From Ceratotherium simum simum (Eukaryota > Chordata > Mammalia > Perissodactyla > Rhinocerotidae): a stretch of DNA of 64,000 nucleotides. A program made the translations under genes and the position numbers. The DNA lies in the NCBI RefSeq assembly GCF_000283155.1, contig NW_004454229.1:10189336-10253335 (forward strand), written 5' to 3'. The notes beneath the pieces were generated by a model. The model was not told the DNA's origin. It worked only from the letters and a program-made list of their open reading frames with translations, and did no database searches. This document shows, piece by piece, positions 1-10,075 of this stretch (its first letter is position 1; the number at the start of each line of letters is the position of its first letter).

Positions 1-1100
1 TCCAGCTGGGCAATTCCTATTCGCTAATAAGCACCAGCCAGCCAGTTCCTCTCCCTCTCCACTGGCAGTGAGGTGGCACTGCCGCTGTCACATTGCACTG
101 CTCAGCTACTCCTCCGGCTCAGCTCAGAAATGAAGAAAAGCCATAAAATTCAGAACCAGCTAATGTCAGCACTGCAGGGGATCTCAGAGACCACCTGGTC
201 CAACCAGGTCAGGTCCCTGGTGGAGACACTGGGCCCCCAGGTCACTAAATGCCAAGAGGACCCACTATTAGAAAATCCAGACCTAGGACCTGTTGCAAAA
301 ATCCCTCTGCTCTGGGAACGCCTTTAGATTTTTGCCTTCTGAACAGAAATCTACTATATCGAGTCCAATGTATGAACAGATAGGAAACGCTTAAAATAGA
401 GACAGAAAGGAGTTAAAATGCACAGGTGCACGTTAGAAATCCACTGCATGCTCCCGACCAGAGGGTTTGAGCAGGGAAGTCTGTTGAAGATGGGGCTGCA
501 GTGGTGGAGGGCTCTAAGCTCTGAAGACCTTTTTAATATGGCTGTATTGTAATACTGCAGTGCCAAACCCACCAGTCATTCCAAAAAAGAGAAAGGAAGC
601 CTGCCTAGCAGCAGAAGTTCCCAGCCCTGGAAACAGATTGTCCCCCTTTTGCACCCACTTAATAACCGCTTTATTGAACAGGAGCAGGGGAAATGTGCAT
701 CCTCGGAAGGCACAGCACAGGAACCTCCTTCCGCAACGACGCGATTCCTCGGACATGAAGCTAAAATGCATTCATCCGAAAACTCATCCTCCGAAAGCAA
801 AAGCAAAGCCACTGTGAGGCAGAGCCCCTCGGAGACTGGGGGATGGAGGCTGCCAAGCAGGGGACACACCTTTTCTGAGCTGTTGGAAACACACCGCTTG
901 CAAAGTCCACCCAGACTGTGCTGCCAAGGGTTAATTTCCTCCGCAAAAAATTCACACACATACACACACTCCCACTGCACTCCCACAACCTCCACCACCA
1001 CCACATATTTGAATCTTTTTAAATTCCCAGAAATTCCCTGATCAGCCATATCTTTTCGGAACATCCCCTCCACCTGGGCTGAATTCCCACCCCATCACCA
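1..1100. other. unassigned non-coding sequence upstream of CpG island
   Basis: No repeat family or exon could be recognised with confidence. An open frame at 73-327 (84 codons) has no recognisable domain and no splice context, so it is not called. A CA/CCA-rich low-complexity patch lies at about 950-1005. The stretch is presumably 5' flank or first intron of whatever the CpG island controls, but which of the two cannot be decided here. Confidence 0.5.
950..1005. repeat. CA/CCA-rich low-complexity tract
   Basis: Runs of CACACA interspersed with CTCCCAC and CCACCACCAC form an imperfect pyrimidine/CA-rich patch. It is simple-sequence in character and not coding. Confidence 0.6.
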
Positions 1101-1114
1101 GAGAAAGCCCACAC

Positions 1115-1200
1115 AGCCGGGCATAATTATTTTCCTAGAAGGTTATGCCTAATTGGCCACTAACCTAATTGATTAATCATCTCATTTTTCAAGGCAGCAT
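1115..1200. promoter_or_regulatory. candidate homeodomain-bound element next to CpG island
   Basis: Non-repetitive AT-rich block with closely spaced homeodomain cores: ATAATTAT at 1123-1130, TAATTGG at 1149-1155, and TAATTGATTA at 1166-1175. The last is a palindromic pair of TAAT half-sites with a 2-bp spacer (P2-type paired-class dimer site), followed by a further TAATCA at 1174-1179. The block lies about 200 bp from the start of the CpG island. That it is a conserved promoter-proximal control element is inferred from motif density only. Confidence 0.3.
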
Positions 1201-1979
1201 CAAAGAGCCAGGCTGACGGGGGAGAGAGAAAACACGCGTCCAGATAGCACGAAGGGTAAAACTACAGACTGCGGGAAAGACGCCCAGCCAGCTTGCCTGG
1301 TTTCTGGGCACAAAAGTGGACAGAAAAGAACAGAAAATCCAGAATGAGCAGGGAAATGCGCAAAACCACAGAAGGACTGAGCCGGGAGCCTCGACGCTGC
1401 CCAGCCAGCCTGAGTCCAGCCGCCTCCGATAAGGATGAAGTTGATTCCCCCGGGCCAGCACGGGTTAAATGGCTGCGCGTCCACTCAGCCCAGGCTGGCG
1501 TGGGGGGAGCAAAAGCCGCTTGTCCCAGTCTCGGCGAGTCCGCGTGGGGGCCCGCGGGGGTCGCTCCCCGGCTCCGGCCACAACTTGCGCGGCTCTGCGC
1601 GGTGGCCCTCGCCTGCGTCTTCGCGCGCCACCCAAAACTTTGCGCACACTGCAGCCGCCGCCCGCCCGCTTTTCTCAGCGAGTCGCGAGCCGCCAAGTGC
1701 CGCGGGCAGCCCCTCCGCAGCCGCCTCTGCCCTGCTTCGGGCTCCAGACTTTTCCCCCCCGCTGCCTCCAATTCTCACCCAGGGGGCTCCCTCGCGGCTG
1801 CGGAGCGCGGCGCCCGCCCTGCGGTGGGCAGGCGATGCGGGCGCGGCGTTTCGGATGACCACCTCGCCGGGTCCGGGCATCGCCCGCGGGACAGATTGGC
1901 CCCTAGGGCCACCCTCGCCCTGGCGCGCCCACCCAGAGCTTCCCACGCCGGCGCGTGCAAGCGCAACACCTTCTCCTAC

Positions 1980-2240
1980 CTTCCAGCCGCCGAGGACCAC
2001 CCTCTCCGCTCAGCCCTCTCGACTCATCCTCCGGCTGCAGGAGAGGGCGAGCGGGCTCTGCTTTTGGGGCTGGCAGGTCCGTGTGCGGCCAGGGCGCGCG
2101 GGAGATGCCGCGGAGCTGGGTATCCCGGACAGGGGATGCTCACTCCCGGCAGCTCTGCCGGCAGCAGCGGCGGCGGCGGCGGCAGCAGCAGCAGTAGAGA
2201 TAGTGCCGGCTCTCTGCAGGCCACATCTTTCATACCTTAT
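1980..2240 (-). other. possible untranslated first exon on minus strand
   Basis: Reading the minus strand, a weak TATA-like motif near 2240 is followed by GC-rich sequence with GCTGCTGCT and GCCGCCGCC runs typical of 5' leaders. A good splice-donor match, CTGGAAG|GTAGGAGA, ends the putative exon at 1980. No acceptor or second exon was recognised to the left, where the window ends. This is a hypothesis; a plus-strand first exon is equally possible. Confidence 0.2.
2159..2194. repeat. GCA/GGC trinucleotide repeat
   Basis: Interrupted trinucleotide run of the form (GCA)2(GCG..GGC)n(AGC)4 within the CpG island. Tracts of this kind are common in 5' untranslated regions and can vary in length. If translated on the plus strand it would give Gly/Ser or Ala/Ala-rich peptide, but no gene is recognised. 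Confidence 0.85.
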
Positions 2241-2359
2241 ACATCACTACCGCATTCCCCCGAATAGGGGAGCCCCACAGCATTTCGCCACCTAGCGCAG
2301 AACGCAGGCGCCCACAGCAGCGGTGGAGCCCACCTGGCCAGGGTATGAGCGCCGCAAGG

Positions 2360-2660
2360 GGAGAAGGACTCGCAAGCTCCCTCCCCACTCCAGTCATAGC
2401 GAGGCCTGCAGCTTGCAGCCATTCTGCAGTCCTCACCTTCTGGGGTTGTCTGTTCCCCAGGGAGGTCTGGACCTAAGGCCAAGCAATACGATTTATCAGG
2501 GGGAGCCCGCTCCCAGCTGCCGCTGGGTCTTGGCCAGCACAGGCCTCTTCCTCGCTGGAGTCTTCACACACGAGGCTTTGCAGCAGCAGACACACACCCT
2601 CTTACATGTGCATAACCACATTTCTGCCTCCCCACCATCCCGTGTGTGCGCACAGGAGCA
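2360..2660. other. unassigned sequence 3' of CpG island
   Basis: Moderately GC-rich shoulder of the CpG island. No repeat or exon is recognised; an alternating GTGTGTGCGCAC patch lies at about 2642-2653. Confidence 0.4.
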
Positions 2661-2664
2661 GACA

Positions 2665-2845
2665 GGCAAGAGTTCCAATCACAGTTGTGTGACCTTAAGC
2701 AAACAGCCAAATAATGGAGCCTCTGATTCCTCATCTGCAAAATGGGAATCAGATTATCTGTCCCACAGGATTGTTATGAGAATCACATCAGATCAGCACG
2801 GAGCTTGACACCTGTTACGTGATAGCAAATGGTAGAGCTTTCCTT
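2665..2845 (+). repeat. MIR SINE fragment
   Basis: Shows the MIR core: TGTGTGACCTTAAGCAA, then CCTCATCTGCAAAATGGGAATCAG and GGATTGTTATGAGAATCACATC, in the order expected for a plus-strand copy. Old and diverged. Confidence 0.8.
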
Positions 2846-2894
2846 CCTCATCCAGCACCATCTGCCCTTCCCGGGGTAATGATGTATCAGTAAC

Positions 2895-3440
2895 AATTCA
2901 CTCATTCAATACCTATTTATGGTGTGCTTACTATGTGCCAATCTCTATTGTATGCAGTGGGGTAGGACTTTCAAAAAGATAGGCAAGTAATCCTTACTGT
3001 CTTGAAACTTGCTGTCTAATATGAGGACATAGAAAATAAACAAGTAAATTAGCAAGAAATATAGCAGACCATTGCTATGACAACAGTTTAAACAGATGGT
3101 GACGTGGGGATAGGAAATGACTGGGGTAGGACATCAGGCTGGGTGGTTAGGAAAGGCCTCTCTGAAGAGATGACAGTTAACCTGAGACTTGTATGATAAG
3201 GAGCCAGGCATGAAAGATCTGAGGTGGGCAGGGGAGAGAGCATTGAAGGCAGAGGGAACAGCAAGTGCAAAGGCCCTGAGGCAGGAATGAGTGGCATGTA
3301 TTTGAGGAGCAGAAGGAAACCAACTGAGGCTGGAATATAGCACGAGTGGTGATTAGTGGTATGAGATGAGGTCAGGAGGTCAGCGAGAGAGGCTGGTTTT
3401 ATGGGAGGAAGTCAGAAAGGGGATTAGATTTTGTTCTAAA
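2895..3440 (-). repeat. L2 LINE 3' region
   Basis: Minus-strand L2: starts with ATTCACTCATTCAATACC...TGTGCTTACTATGTGCCA (reverse of the L2 tail), then GGAAAGGCCTCTCTGAAGAG and AGAGGGAACAGCAAGTGCAAAGGCCCTGAGGCAGGA, the reverse complement of the L2 3' end of ORF2 and UTR. One of the longest L2 pieces in the window. Confidence 0.8.
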
Positions 3441-3690
3441 TTTGGAGTTCAGAGGGATGTGATTGTTGTGGGATTGGAGATAGCATGATTTGCATTTGTA
3501 AGGGCTCACCCCAGCTGCTATACAGGGAATGGACTGGAGTGGGCATGGGTGGAAGCTCCTGCAGTGCTGAATAAAAGCCCTCTTCCATTCCCTGGCTGGC
3601 ACAACTACAGTGACCTCCCCTCTTCCACTAGGTCTGCTAGGGCGAAAGGCCACTTGACAGGTACCCCTGGAACTTGGATGTGAATTTCTC
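3440..3690. other. unassigned sequence
   Basis: No repeat hallmark or coding signal recognised. Confidence 0.4.
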
Positions 3691-3825
3691 CTACTAGTCT
3701 CTGAGTATCCTTTCCCTCAACTGGAAAATGTAAATAGTAATATATTTTCTTGTTAAATTATTTTGAGGATTAAACAAGATGGCAAAGACACCTAAGGTGC
3801 TAAATAATCATTAATTTCATCTTCA
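3690..3825 (+). repeat. MIR SINE 3' half
   Basis: TCCCTCAACTGGAAAATGTAAATAGTAATA followed by TTTTGAGGATTAAACAAGAT and a short tail is the diverged 3' core of MIR on the plus strand. Confidence 0.65.
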
Positions 3826-4370
3826 CCATACCCCTCACTTCGAGGTCCTCCCGAGTGCTCTTCTAGGAGCCCCCAGAGTGTTCCTGCACTCCTCTGTCCC
3901 CATCTAGGGGAAGGGAGGGTGGGTCATCCCTGTCCTGGGACTCTCCTGTCCAGAGCCTGGCAGGGGTAGCCCGTTGGGTCCAGGACAAGCTCCCCTCAGC
4001 ACCTGGGAAGGACTTGCTTTGGTAATGCCCGCCTCTGCACCCATCTGTCATCTTCTCAAGCACAAAAATGGTTTTCATTTTGTTTAGGTCCTTTAGCTTT
4101 GTTCCCGTCTGACACCCTCAGCTAGGCTGAAGCATGCAGGACATCATCATACGAAGCACTCGAGGTATAAAAATAGAAGAGAAAAAAGGGCTGGGGGGGT
4201 GGGTGTAGAGCCAGAGATGGCAGGAAAGGAAAACAGACAGTCCTTCTCTCTTAGCAACAGGAGGAAAGGTTCCCAGCTGAGACACCTGATGACTCGCTCA
4301 CATCTGCGCAGTGCAGCAGATTCCAGAAGCCTTCAGAATCCTCTCCCTCATTGATACCCCAGAAACATGA
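3825..4370. other. unassigned sequence
   Basis: No exon or repeat family recognised. Contains a purine-rich patch at about 4170-4205 ending in a G run. Confidence 0.4.
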
Positions 4371-4374
4371 TGAG

Positions 4375-4480
4375 GTGGAACAGATATGTTTGGATGTTGT
4401 CCCCCTTTGACAGAGAGGGAGCTGAGCCCCAGCCAGGGGAGGTGGCAGAGCTGGCACTTGGATCCAGGTCCCCTTGACTT
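4375..4480 (-). repeat. MIR SINE fragment
   Basis: CCCCCTTTGACAGAGAGGGAGCTGAGCCCC then GGCAGAGCTGGCACTTGGATCCAGGT is the reverse complement of the MIR central region (CCTGGGTTCAAATCC...CAGTTTCC). Confidence 0.65.
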
Positions 4481-4784
4481 TCCTCGATGCCTGAATGTTT
4501 CAAGTGGCCCCAGCCTAAGGTGTTGCCTAACTTCTGGGATTCCGAAGCATTTACCCAATCGAGACCCAAAAGGATGGGTCTCAAAGACAGTCAACTCACT
4601 CCCTTGTACCCAGCTCAATGTACTGCGCTCCTCCTCATCTTTCTCCAAGCCAGTTTAACTTGGAAACTAGGATACCGAAGTCTAAACAGGGATCTTAAAC
4701 GTGAAGTGGTCCTAGAAATTGACTTAACATCTCACTCTTGCTGGGTTGGAGATCAAGGAAAGGGCAGATGCTAATAGATGCATC

Positions 4785-4990
4785 TTTGGGGCACTGCATG
4801 GTTATCAGAGAGAGCGTGAGATCTGACTTTGAATCCCTGCCCTGTCATTTATTGTGTGTTCTTGAGCAAGTTGCGAATTGTCTCTGTTTTAATTGCCTCC
4901 TCTATAAATTAGGGTCAGTATCTGCCCCCAGGAGTTGTCGTGAGGACAACAGCAGATGCTATAATGGTGCACTCAATATAGAGAGTGCAC
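4785..4990 (+). repeat. MIR SINE
   Basis: Nearly full-length plus-strand MIR: GACTTTGAATCCCTGCCCTGTCATTTATTGTGTG..., CTTGAGCAAGTTGC, CCTCCTCTATAAATTAGGGTCAGTA and GTTGTCGTGAGGACAA. Confidence 0.8.
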
Positions 4991-5265
4991 CTTGATTAGG
5001 ATCTTTTTCTTCTCCTCCCCTTCCATCCCCACCTCCATCAGTGTGCTGGTTAACGACCGGCTCTCCAGGGGAAAAATAAAGCCCTGATTTGTGTCATTTG
5101 CCACTTTCCTTGGTGTAAATGTTCTCATCATGGCTGATTTCAAGTTACCAACACGAGTCACTGAACGTGGAGTGGGGAGGAGGTGCACACCGCCGGCTCT
5201 TGTGAGCCTGTACCAGCCAAACTCAGCACACCACTGCCCGCCACTCGTAAAGGTCAACCCTGAAC
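4990..5265. other. unassigned unique sequence
   Basis: No repeat recognised; non-repetitive, moderately AT-rich. No splice-bounded open frame found. Confidence 0.4.
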
Positions 5266-5480
5266 AGGTGAGCAGCACTTTACAGCTCACAAAACCCTCT
5301 GTTCTAGATCATCTCCTGTGACAGTCACAAGAATCCTTGAAGGAAAACATCATCCCTATATCTGACAGAGATGGGGAGACTGAGACCTGGAGGGACTGAG
5401 TGATTTGCCCCAAGTCAGACAACTAGTAAGTCAAAGAGCCAGGACACATGCCTGGGCCTTCTGGCTCCAAATCCAGGGAT
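5265..5480 (-). repeat. MIR SINE
   Basis: Reverse-complement MIR: GAGATGGGGAGACTGAGACCTGGAGGGACTGAGTGATTTGCCCCAAGTCAGACAACTAGTAAGTC in its characteristic order. Confidence 0.8.
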
Positions 5481-5594
5481 CCTTCCACCTCTGTACTGTT
5501 CATTCCCCAAGAGATCACCGCACAAGCCCTGCCGTGCCGTTCTCTTTCGGTGCCAAGATCCCAGGGCCTGAGCCTCAGTTTTTCAACCTGACAG

Positions 5595-5705
5595 TCAGGA
5601 GTAGTAATCCCAGCCCTGCCTTCTTCACAGACGCCCTGAGAATCCAATGAGATAATGCAGATGAAAGTGCTTTGCAAAGCACAATGCATCCTACAAAGAT
5701 AAAAT
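5595..5705 (+). repeat. MIR SINE 3' fragment
   Basis: CAGTCAGGAGTAGTAATCCC, then CCTGAGAATCCAATGAGATAATGCAGATGAAAGTGCTTTGCAAA, resembles the 3' half of MIR with its AATGAGATAAT and AAAGTGCTT motifs. Confidence 0.6.
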
Positions 5706-6160
5706 TGTGACTACTACAGTTAGTGACTGCAGGAAAAATAGGGGAGCAACGAATCCCAGGCCCTGGGGGGACGTATAGACCACAGGGGAGACAGGAGCCC
5801 CCTGAACACACTCAATTCAGATCTGCAGGCAAAGGGAAACAGGCAACAAGAGATACGGTCAGTCCCCCTTTACATGCTTACTGGTATGAAGACAATTGGC
5901 GTATGAAGCAGGAAACGATGTAGTTGTAATTACAGGCATAGACAGAGTTATTCTTCAGAAGCCTTGTTGCTTTTCCCTCTTGCTGTCTACAGAAGTGTGG
6001 TCATTCCTCACTCCAGTGCTGCCCTCTGCCCCACTCACCTCTGTCTGAGAGTTCAGGATCGCCAGCTTAAGGCAAAGGGGATTTATCGGCTGGTGTCACT
6101 TGGCAGCCCAGGGCGAGGCCAGCCTAGATTCTTCATTGATTCCAGTGATGTCATCGTGTC

Positions 6161-6286
6161 NNNNNNNNNNNNNNNNNNNNNNNNNNNNNNNNNNNNNNNN
6201 NNNNNNNNNNNNNNNNNNNNNNNNNNNNNNNNNNNNNNNNNNNNNNNNNNNNNNNNNNNNNNNNNNNNNNNNNNNNNNNNNNNNNN
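6161..6286. other. assembly gap (126 Ns)
   Basis: 126 consecutive undetermined bases. They are followed immediately by a CT-rich simple repeat, so the missing bases are probably more CT repeat that the assembler could not resolve. Open frames running through the gap are artefacts. Confidence 0.99.
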
Positions 6287-6350
6287 CCCTCTCCCCTTCC
6301 CCTCCCATCCCCCTCCCTCTCTCTCCCTCTCTCTCCCTCTCCCCTCTGCT
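6287..6350. repeat. CT/CCCTCT-rich simple repeat
   Basis: Almost purely pyrimidine run of CCCTCTCC and CTCTCTCCCT units at the right edge of the gap. The minus strand is correspondingly GA-rich. Confidence 0.9.
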
Positions 6351-6839
6351 TTCCTGTGTTTCTTGCCCTCCCTGCATTCTCTCCACTGCAGAAAGTCTCT
6401 CTCCTGTACGGGGTGTGGGGGGACATGGCCCCTGAGACCTCTAGGCTTGTATCATCTCAAGAAAGAGAAATTTTCTCCTCTAGTTTCAAACGTATGAACC
6501 CTACCAAAAAAAAATCTGCTTGTCCTGGATTGGGCCACATGCCTAATCTCTCCTCTGGCCAAGAGTAAAGGGATACTATGATTGGCCAAACCCAACATAG
6601 ACCCAATCCTGTCATGGAGTGGGAGAGAGACAGCCCCCTGGGGCAAGAAGGCTCTATTACCAGATAAAAGAAAGGAGCACTGAGGAAACGAAATTGACAG
6701 GCATCCACTGTGGTGACAGAGTCAAATTCAGACAGTCCTCCCTGATTTTGAAGCCTTTGCCCTTCCCATGATGCACACTGATTCCAAGTACAGAGCACAG
6801 CAGCATCAGAAACCTGAGATGGCCAGCAGATCACATCTG

Positions 6840-6945
6840 GGACGACAGAGTGTAAGCTTTGTAAGTCAAGGACAACGTCTGACTTATTCCTCAGTACCTA
6901 GCATATTTTAGGTGCTCAGTTAATGTTTATTGAATGAATAACAAC
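6840..6945 (+). repeat. L2 LINE 3' end
   Basis: TAAGCTTTGTAAGTCAAGGACAACGTCTGACTTATTCCTCAGTACCTAGC then GGTGCTCAGTTAATGTTTATTGAATGAATAA: the classic L2 3' terminus. Confidence 0.85.
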
Positions 6946-7400
6946 ACTCTATTAATTGGTAGGACATGGAAGGATTCTGAGTCCCTATCAGGGATCAACA
7001 GAAAAGAAGATTGGGATTGGTTACTGATGGAGGCCGTGGGTGGACCTGGGTGGTGGCTGTATTTACTGTATTTTTGCTGACCCTGCCCTATAACCAAGGC
7101 CCAGCATGGCAGGATTAGCACTTTCTGGAGCCTCTCCTGGTAGCGTTGTTGCTAAAACCAAGTGTCATTCCTTAGAATACTGCATTTCCAACTATGCTAG
7201 AGAACAATGTCCAATCCCTATTGGCCTAGTGGTTTTGCCCCACCACTTGTAGGCTGCCGTGCTAAATCTAATGCAGAGTCTGCCTTGGGCCATCTACATT
7301 CTCTCACACTTGTCTTCTTCATGACAGATGACAAGCACTAGCAGGCAAATGCTCCACAAAATACAGGGCTGGGGGGAGTGGGAGGGGGGAGATTGCCAAA
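6945..7400. other. unassigned sequence
   Basis: No repeat or exon recognised; a short G-rich patch occurs at about 7368-7392. Confidence 0.4.
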
Positions 7401-7500
7401 CTGGGAGTCAGAAGACAAGGATGGTTCTAGTTCAGTTTTGGCTGGTGACTTGCTCAGTGATCTTGGAAACTGTATCTGGGCCTACGTTTTGTACTTGACT
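7400..7500 (+). repeat. MIR SINE 5' half
   Basis: GGGAGTCAGAAGACAAGGATGGTTCTAGTTCAG, then TGACTTGCTCAGTGATCTTGG, is a diverged 5' MIR region; a second, oppositely oriented MIR follows. Confidence 0.6.
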
Positions 7501-7514
7501 AATGTTCGTGAAAT

Positions 7515-7690
7515 GCCTATTCCCCTTATAAGCCTGTAAGGTAGCAATTATTATGTCTATTTTGCAAATAGGGAAACTGAGACCCAAAGAGATTAAACTG
7601 ACATGTCTAAGCTTCCCCGTTCCAAGGTAACATGGCCAGGATTTGATGCTGGAACTTCTTGGCCCCAGCGGCTGTGCTCTATGCTGCATC
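7515..7690 (-). repeat. MIR SINE
   Basis: ATTATTATGTCTATTTTGCAAATAGGGAAACTGAGACCCAAAGAGATTAAACTGACATGTCTAAG, with CCAGGATTTGATGCTGG following, is reverse-complement MIR. Confidence 0.8.
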
Positions 7691-8270
7691 ATTGCTGCTT
7701 CTCCGGGGCCCCTGGCCGCAGACCTCAGCCATGGTATCTGGGAGATGAGGTTGTCCCTTCCAGCTCGGCCCTTCTCTGAGAGAGACAGGGGACCAAGAGC
7801 CATGTGTTGCCTTTCTGAGAAAGTGTATTTTTCTCCCTCTTCAGTGAAAATGTAAGAGAACACTCTTCACTATCATCGGCATTGTTGCCAAAGAATCTAC
7901 AGATGCACGGTTGCCAGGGTGATTAGAGTGACTGCAGTGAGGATGGACTCAGCAGGAAAGGCTCCATGGACGCTCCATGGAGTTCCGAAGACAGTATGGG
8001 CCTCCCCGTGCAACCGCAAGCCTCTGGTTTCCAGTCCCGTGTGTCATCCACCCACTCTCCAAGGGCCAGCAGGTAGAGAGTGCAGTGCCCTTAAAGGCTG
8101 CTGGTAGGCTGGAGCAGAGGGGACAAGATGGCGAGGAGCTTTAGAGACTTCACAGGTGTTGAAGCATGGAGATTTATTCAGAAATGTGCTCAGATGGTAA
8201 TCAGAGGCAGCCGTTACAATGCTGCAATTTATGACACACCTACTGTGTGCATGAGCTCATCGAACTCTCC
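7690..8270. other. unassigned sequence
   Basis: No repeat assigned. A partial direct repeat CTCCATGGACGCTCCATGGA is seen at about 7961-7981. No coding evidence. Confidence 0.4.
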
Positions 8271-8460
8271 CCCTTGTCTCCATTGTACATAATTTTAGCA
8301 CCATATTTACATCGTCTTTTTGCCTAACTGTTGTCCTCCACTAGCCTGTGAGCTCCTTGAGGCCATGAGATTGTGTTGTTCATCTCTGCATCCCCAGAGT
8401 CTAGTGGACAGGCTGGCACTAATATGGGCCTGAGAAACATTTGATGAATGAATGAACGGC
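8270..8460 (+). repeat. L2 LINE 3' end
   Basis: CCACTAGCCTGTGAGCTCCTTGAGGCCATGAGATTGTG ... GAGAAACATTTGATGAATGAATGAA is the canonical L2 tail on the plus strand. Confidence 0.85.
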
Positions 8461-8689
8461 TGTGTAAGTGCATGAACAAGACCCCATCCAGCCTCTCTGA
8501 CTCTGAGTCCACAAATTGATCCCCCCCACCCTTCTGAACTCCTATAAAAATTATTGCCTGGCAGTTCATTTGACACTCATCTGCTGACTTGCGCCATCTC
8601 TTGAGTTATTGTATTGAACTGTAATTTGAAAATTTTATTGTTATTAAACATTTCACATGGGGATTTATGTCTTGTTTTCACAACTAGAC

Positions 8690-8885
8690 CATGAACTCCT
8701 TCATTCATGCCATAATTATTCACTGAATTATGCACTGGGCACTGTTACAGGTGTTATCTCATTTAATCCTCCCTCCTTCTCCATGCTGGTATTCATTCAG
8801 ACCCTACTGTGTGTTACAGGCACTGTGCTCAGGGTAGGATGTCATTGGTCCCAGAACTCAAACTTCAGTGCCCTCAAGGGGCTGT
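8690..8885 (-). repeat. L2 LINE 3' fragment(s)
   Basis: Reverse L2 tail motifs TATTCATTCAGACCCTACTGTGTGTTACAGGCACTGTGCTCAGGGTA then CCCTCAAGGGGCTG; a similar degraded motif, GCACTGGGCACTGTTACAGG, lies just upstream. Confidence 0.7.
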
Positions 8886-8889
8886 ATTA

Positions 8890-9360
8890 GTCAGCTCGAC
8901 AAGCGACACGGTTGACTGCTAAGAGGGCGTGAGTGTGTTTGGATAGGGCATCTGCATGAGGCTGTGCAGCTGTGCACCATGCAAAGGTGCCCAGATGAGA
9001 GGACGAGAATGAGCTGAAATCCAGTCCAATCCATGCTCACCAAACCATGCACCAGGGCAGAGGGCTAGGTCTGCCTGAAGGTGGAAACACCTTTTCCTTC
9101 ACTGGAAGGCAGTTTGGCTTGCCACGCCTGCCCCTGAGGCTGCAGCTAGCCAAAGAGGCTACATTTTCTGATTTGCACCAGGACACTGCACGTGCTAAGG
9201 GAGGGCCTATTATTTGTGGTGTGTGTTGTGGTATGTGTGTGGTTGGTAAATAAACTGTAGGGTGCACACGCCCCCCTCATTAAAAATCAATTAAACAAGA
9301 TTTCTACACAAAAGAAATACTTCTGGAAAATGTATTCCACTTTGGAGCAATCCCTGGTTT
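8890..9360. other. unassigned unique sequence
   Basis: No repeat recognised. A small AT-rich patch (CATTAAAAATCAATTAAAC) lies at about 9278-9296. Confidence 0.4.
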
Positions 9361-9364
9361 CTAG

Positions 9365-9545
9365 TTGATTCCTTAAACAACCCTACAAAATAGACATTAG
9401 CCATCTAATCTTACAGTCGGGACAGCTAAACCTCAGAAAGTTGAAGTGACAATTGCAAGGTTACAGTTTGTGATGTAAGGCTCAAGCAGGTTAAGTAAGT
9501 GCTAGAGCTGAGACTGGGCCCGAGCTTCTAGAAAGTCACAGGTCC
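9365..9545 (-). repeat. MIR SINE
   Basis: Reverse-complement MIR, very diverged: ACAACCCTACAAAATAGACATTAG ... GGGACAGCTAAACCTCAGAAAGTTGAAGTGACAATTGCAAGGTTACAG. Confidence 0.65.
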
Positions 9546-9682
9546 TGGGTACCTCCCACTTGATCACGGGGCTCCTCCCAGGAACCCAAACATCCAGGGA
9601 CTGAGTTGGGTCAGGGAAGACTTGCTGATTTGGGTTTGAAATGTGTGCTGTTGTCACAGGGAGGCCTCACCCCATCACCCCC

Positions 9683-9708
9683 TCCACACAGACACACACA
9701 CACACAAG
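9683..9708. repeat. imperfect (CA)n microsatellite
   Basis: CACACAGACACACACACACACAAG; short, with one G interruption. Confidence 0.8.
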
Positions 9709-10075
9709 TCAAGGATAATGCGGGGGTTCCCCAGGACAGGCGCTCTTAGGCTCTCCTGTCCTGGCTTCACGACTGCGGGTCTCTTACACACCAGGAGGAG
9801 TGTGAAAACCCCGCGAAGGAGTGGCTGTGTCTGTCAGCCTCACAGGCAGTGACAAGTCGCTGCAGACAACAGACATGCCGGGGGCACTGAGGACCCATTC
9901 TGTTTACTTTGCCTCCCTACTGCTCAGTTGTTCAGTCCAATCTGTTTCAGGAGTTCAGTTAGCAAAAAGAGTGAAAAAGAAAATTCTTTAAACCAACTGG
10001 CCAAGATATTTAGCAGGTCTAGCTGGGGGCTTCCTGGCAAAATGAACAGAATATGGTTTCCAAGGCCACCGACTA
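9708..10075. other. unassigned sequence
   Basis: No repeat or exon recognised. Confidence 0.4.

Larger units (their letters stand above)
1380..2360. promoter_or_regulatory. CpG island, probable gene promoter
   Basis: About 1 kb of very GC-rich sequence dense in CpG dinucleotides, in sharp contrast with the AT-rich, CpG-poor rest of the window. CpG islands of this size normally mark promoters and first exons in mammals. Long open frames occur on both strands here but none resembles a known protein; GC-rich DNA has few stop codons, so they are expected by chance. Direction is unresolved. On the minus strand a TATA-like GTATAAGG (2235-2242) precedes a possible donor at 1979/1980; on the plus strand GGCAG|GTCCGT near 2068 is also donor-like. 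The gene served is not identified. Confidence 0.8.
6045..6650 (+). repeat. old interspersed repeat, group D copy 1, containing the assembly gap
   Basis: Left of the gap: GGCAAAGGGGATTTATCGGCTGG ... GATGTCATCGTGTC. Right of it: a CT-rich stretch, then TTCCTGTGTTTCTTGCC and a tail with GGGCCACATGCC and GATTGGCCAAACCC. The order (GGAATTTATTGGCTC, GATGTCATCAGG, CT-rich run, GATTGGCC) matches two other segments of the window (18840-19210, 61060-61560), so they appear to be one repeat group. I do not assign a family name. Confidence 0.5.

Noticed and set aside
73..327. 84-codon open frame at the left edge
   Set aside because: No recognisable domain, no splice context, and too short to be significant.
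1262..2295. Long open frames on both strands (up to 324 codons) in the CpG island
   Set aside because: GC-rich DNA lacks stop codons by chance; translations are low-complexity Ala/Pro/Arg/Gly and unlike any known protein, and open frames occur in several overlapping frames on both strands.
5964..6497. 177-codon open frame crossing the Ns
   Set aside because: More than 40 codons are undetermined; the flanks are repeat sequence.
9643..9852. Small plus-strand open frame (69 codons)
   Set aside because: Spans a CA microsatellite and has no recognisable features.
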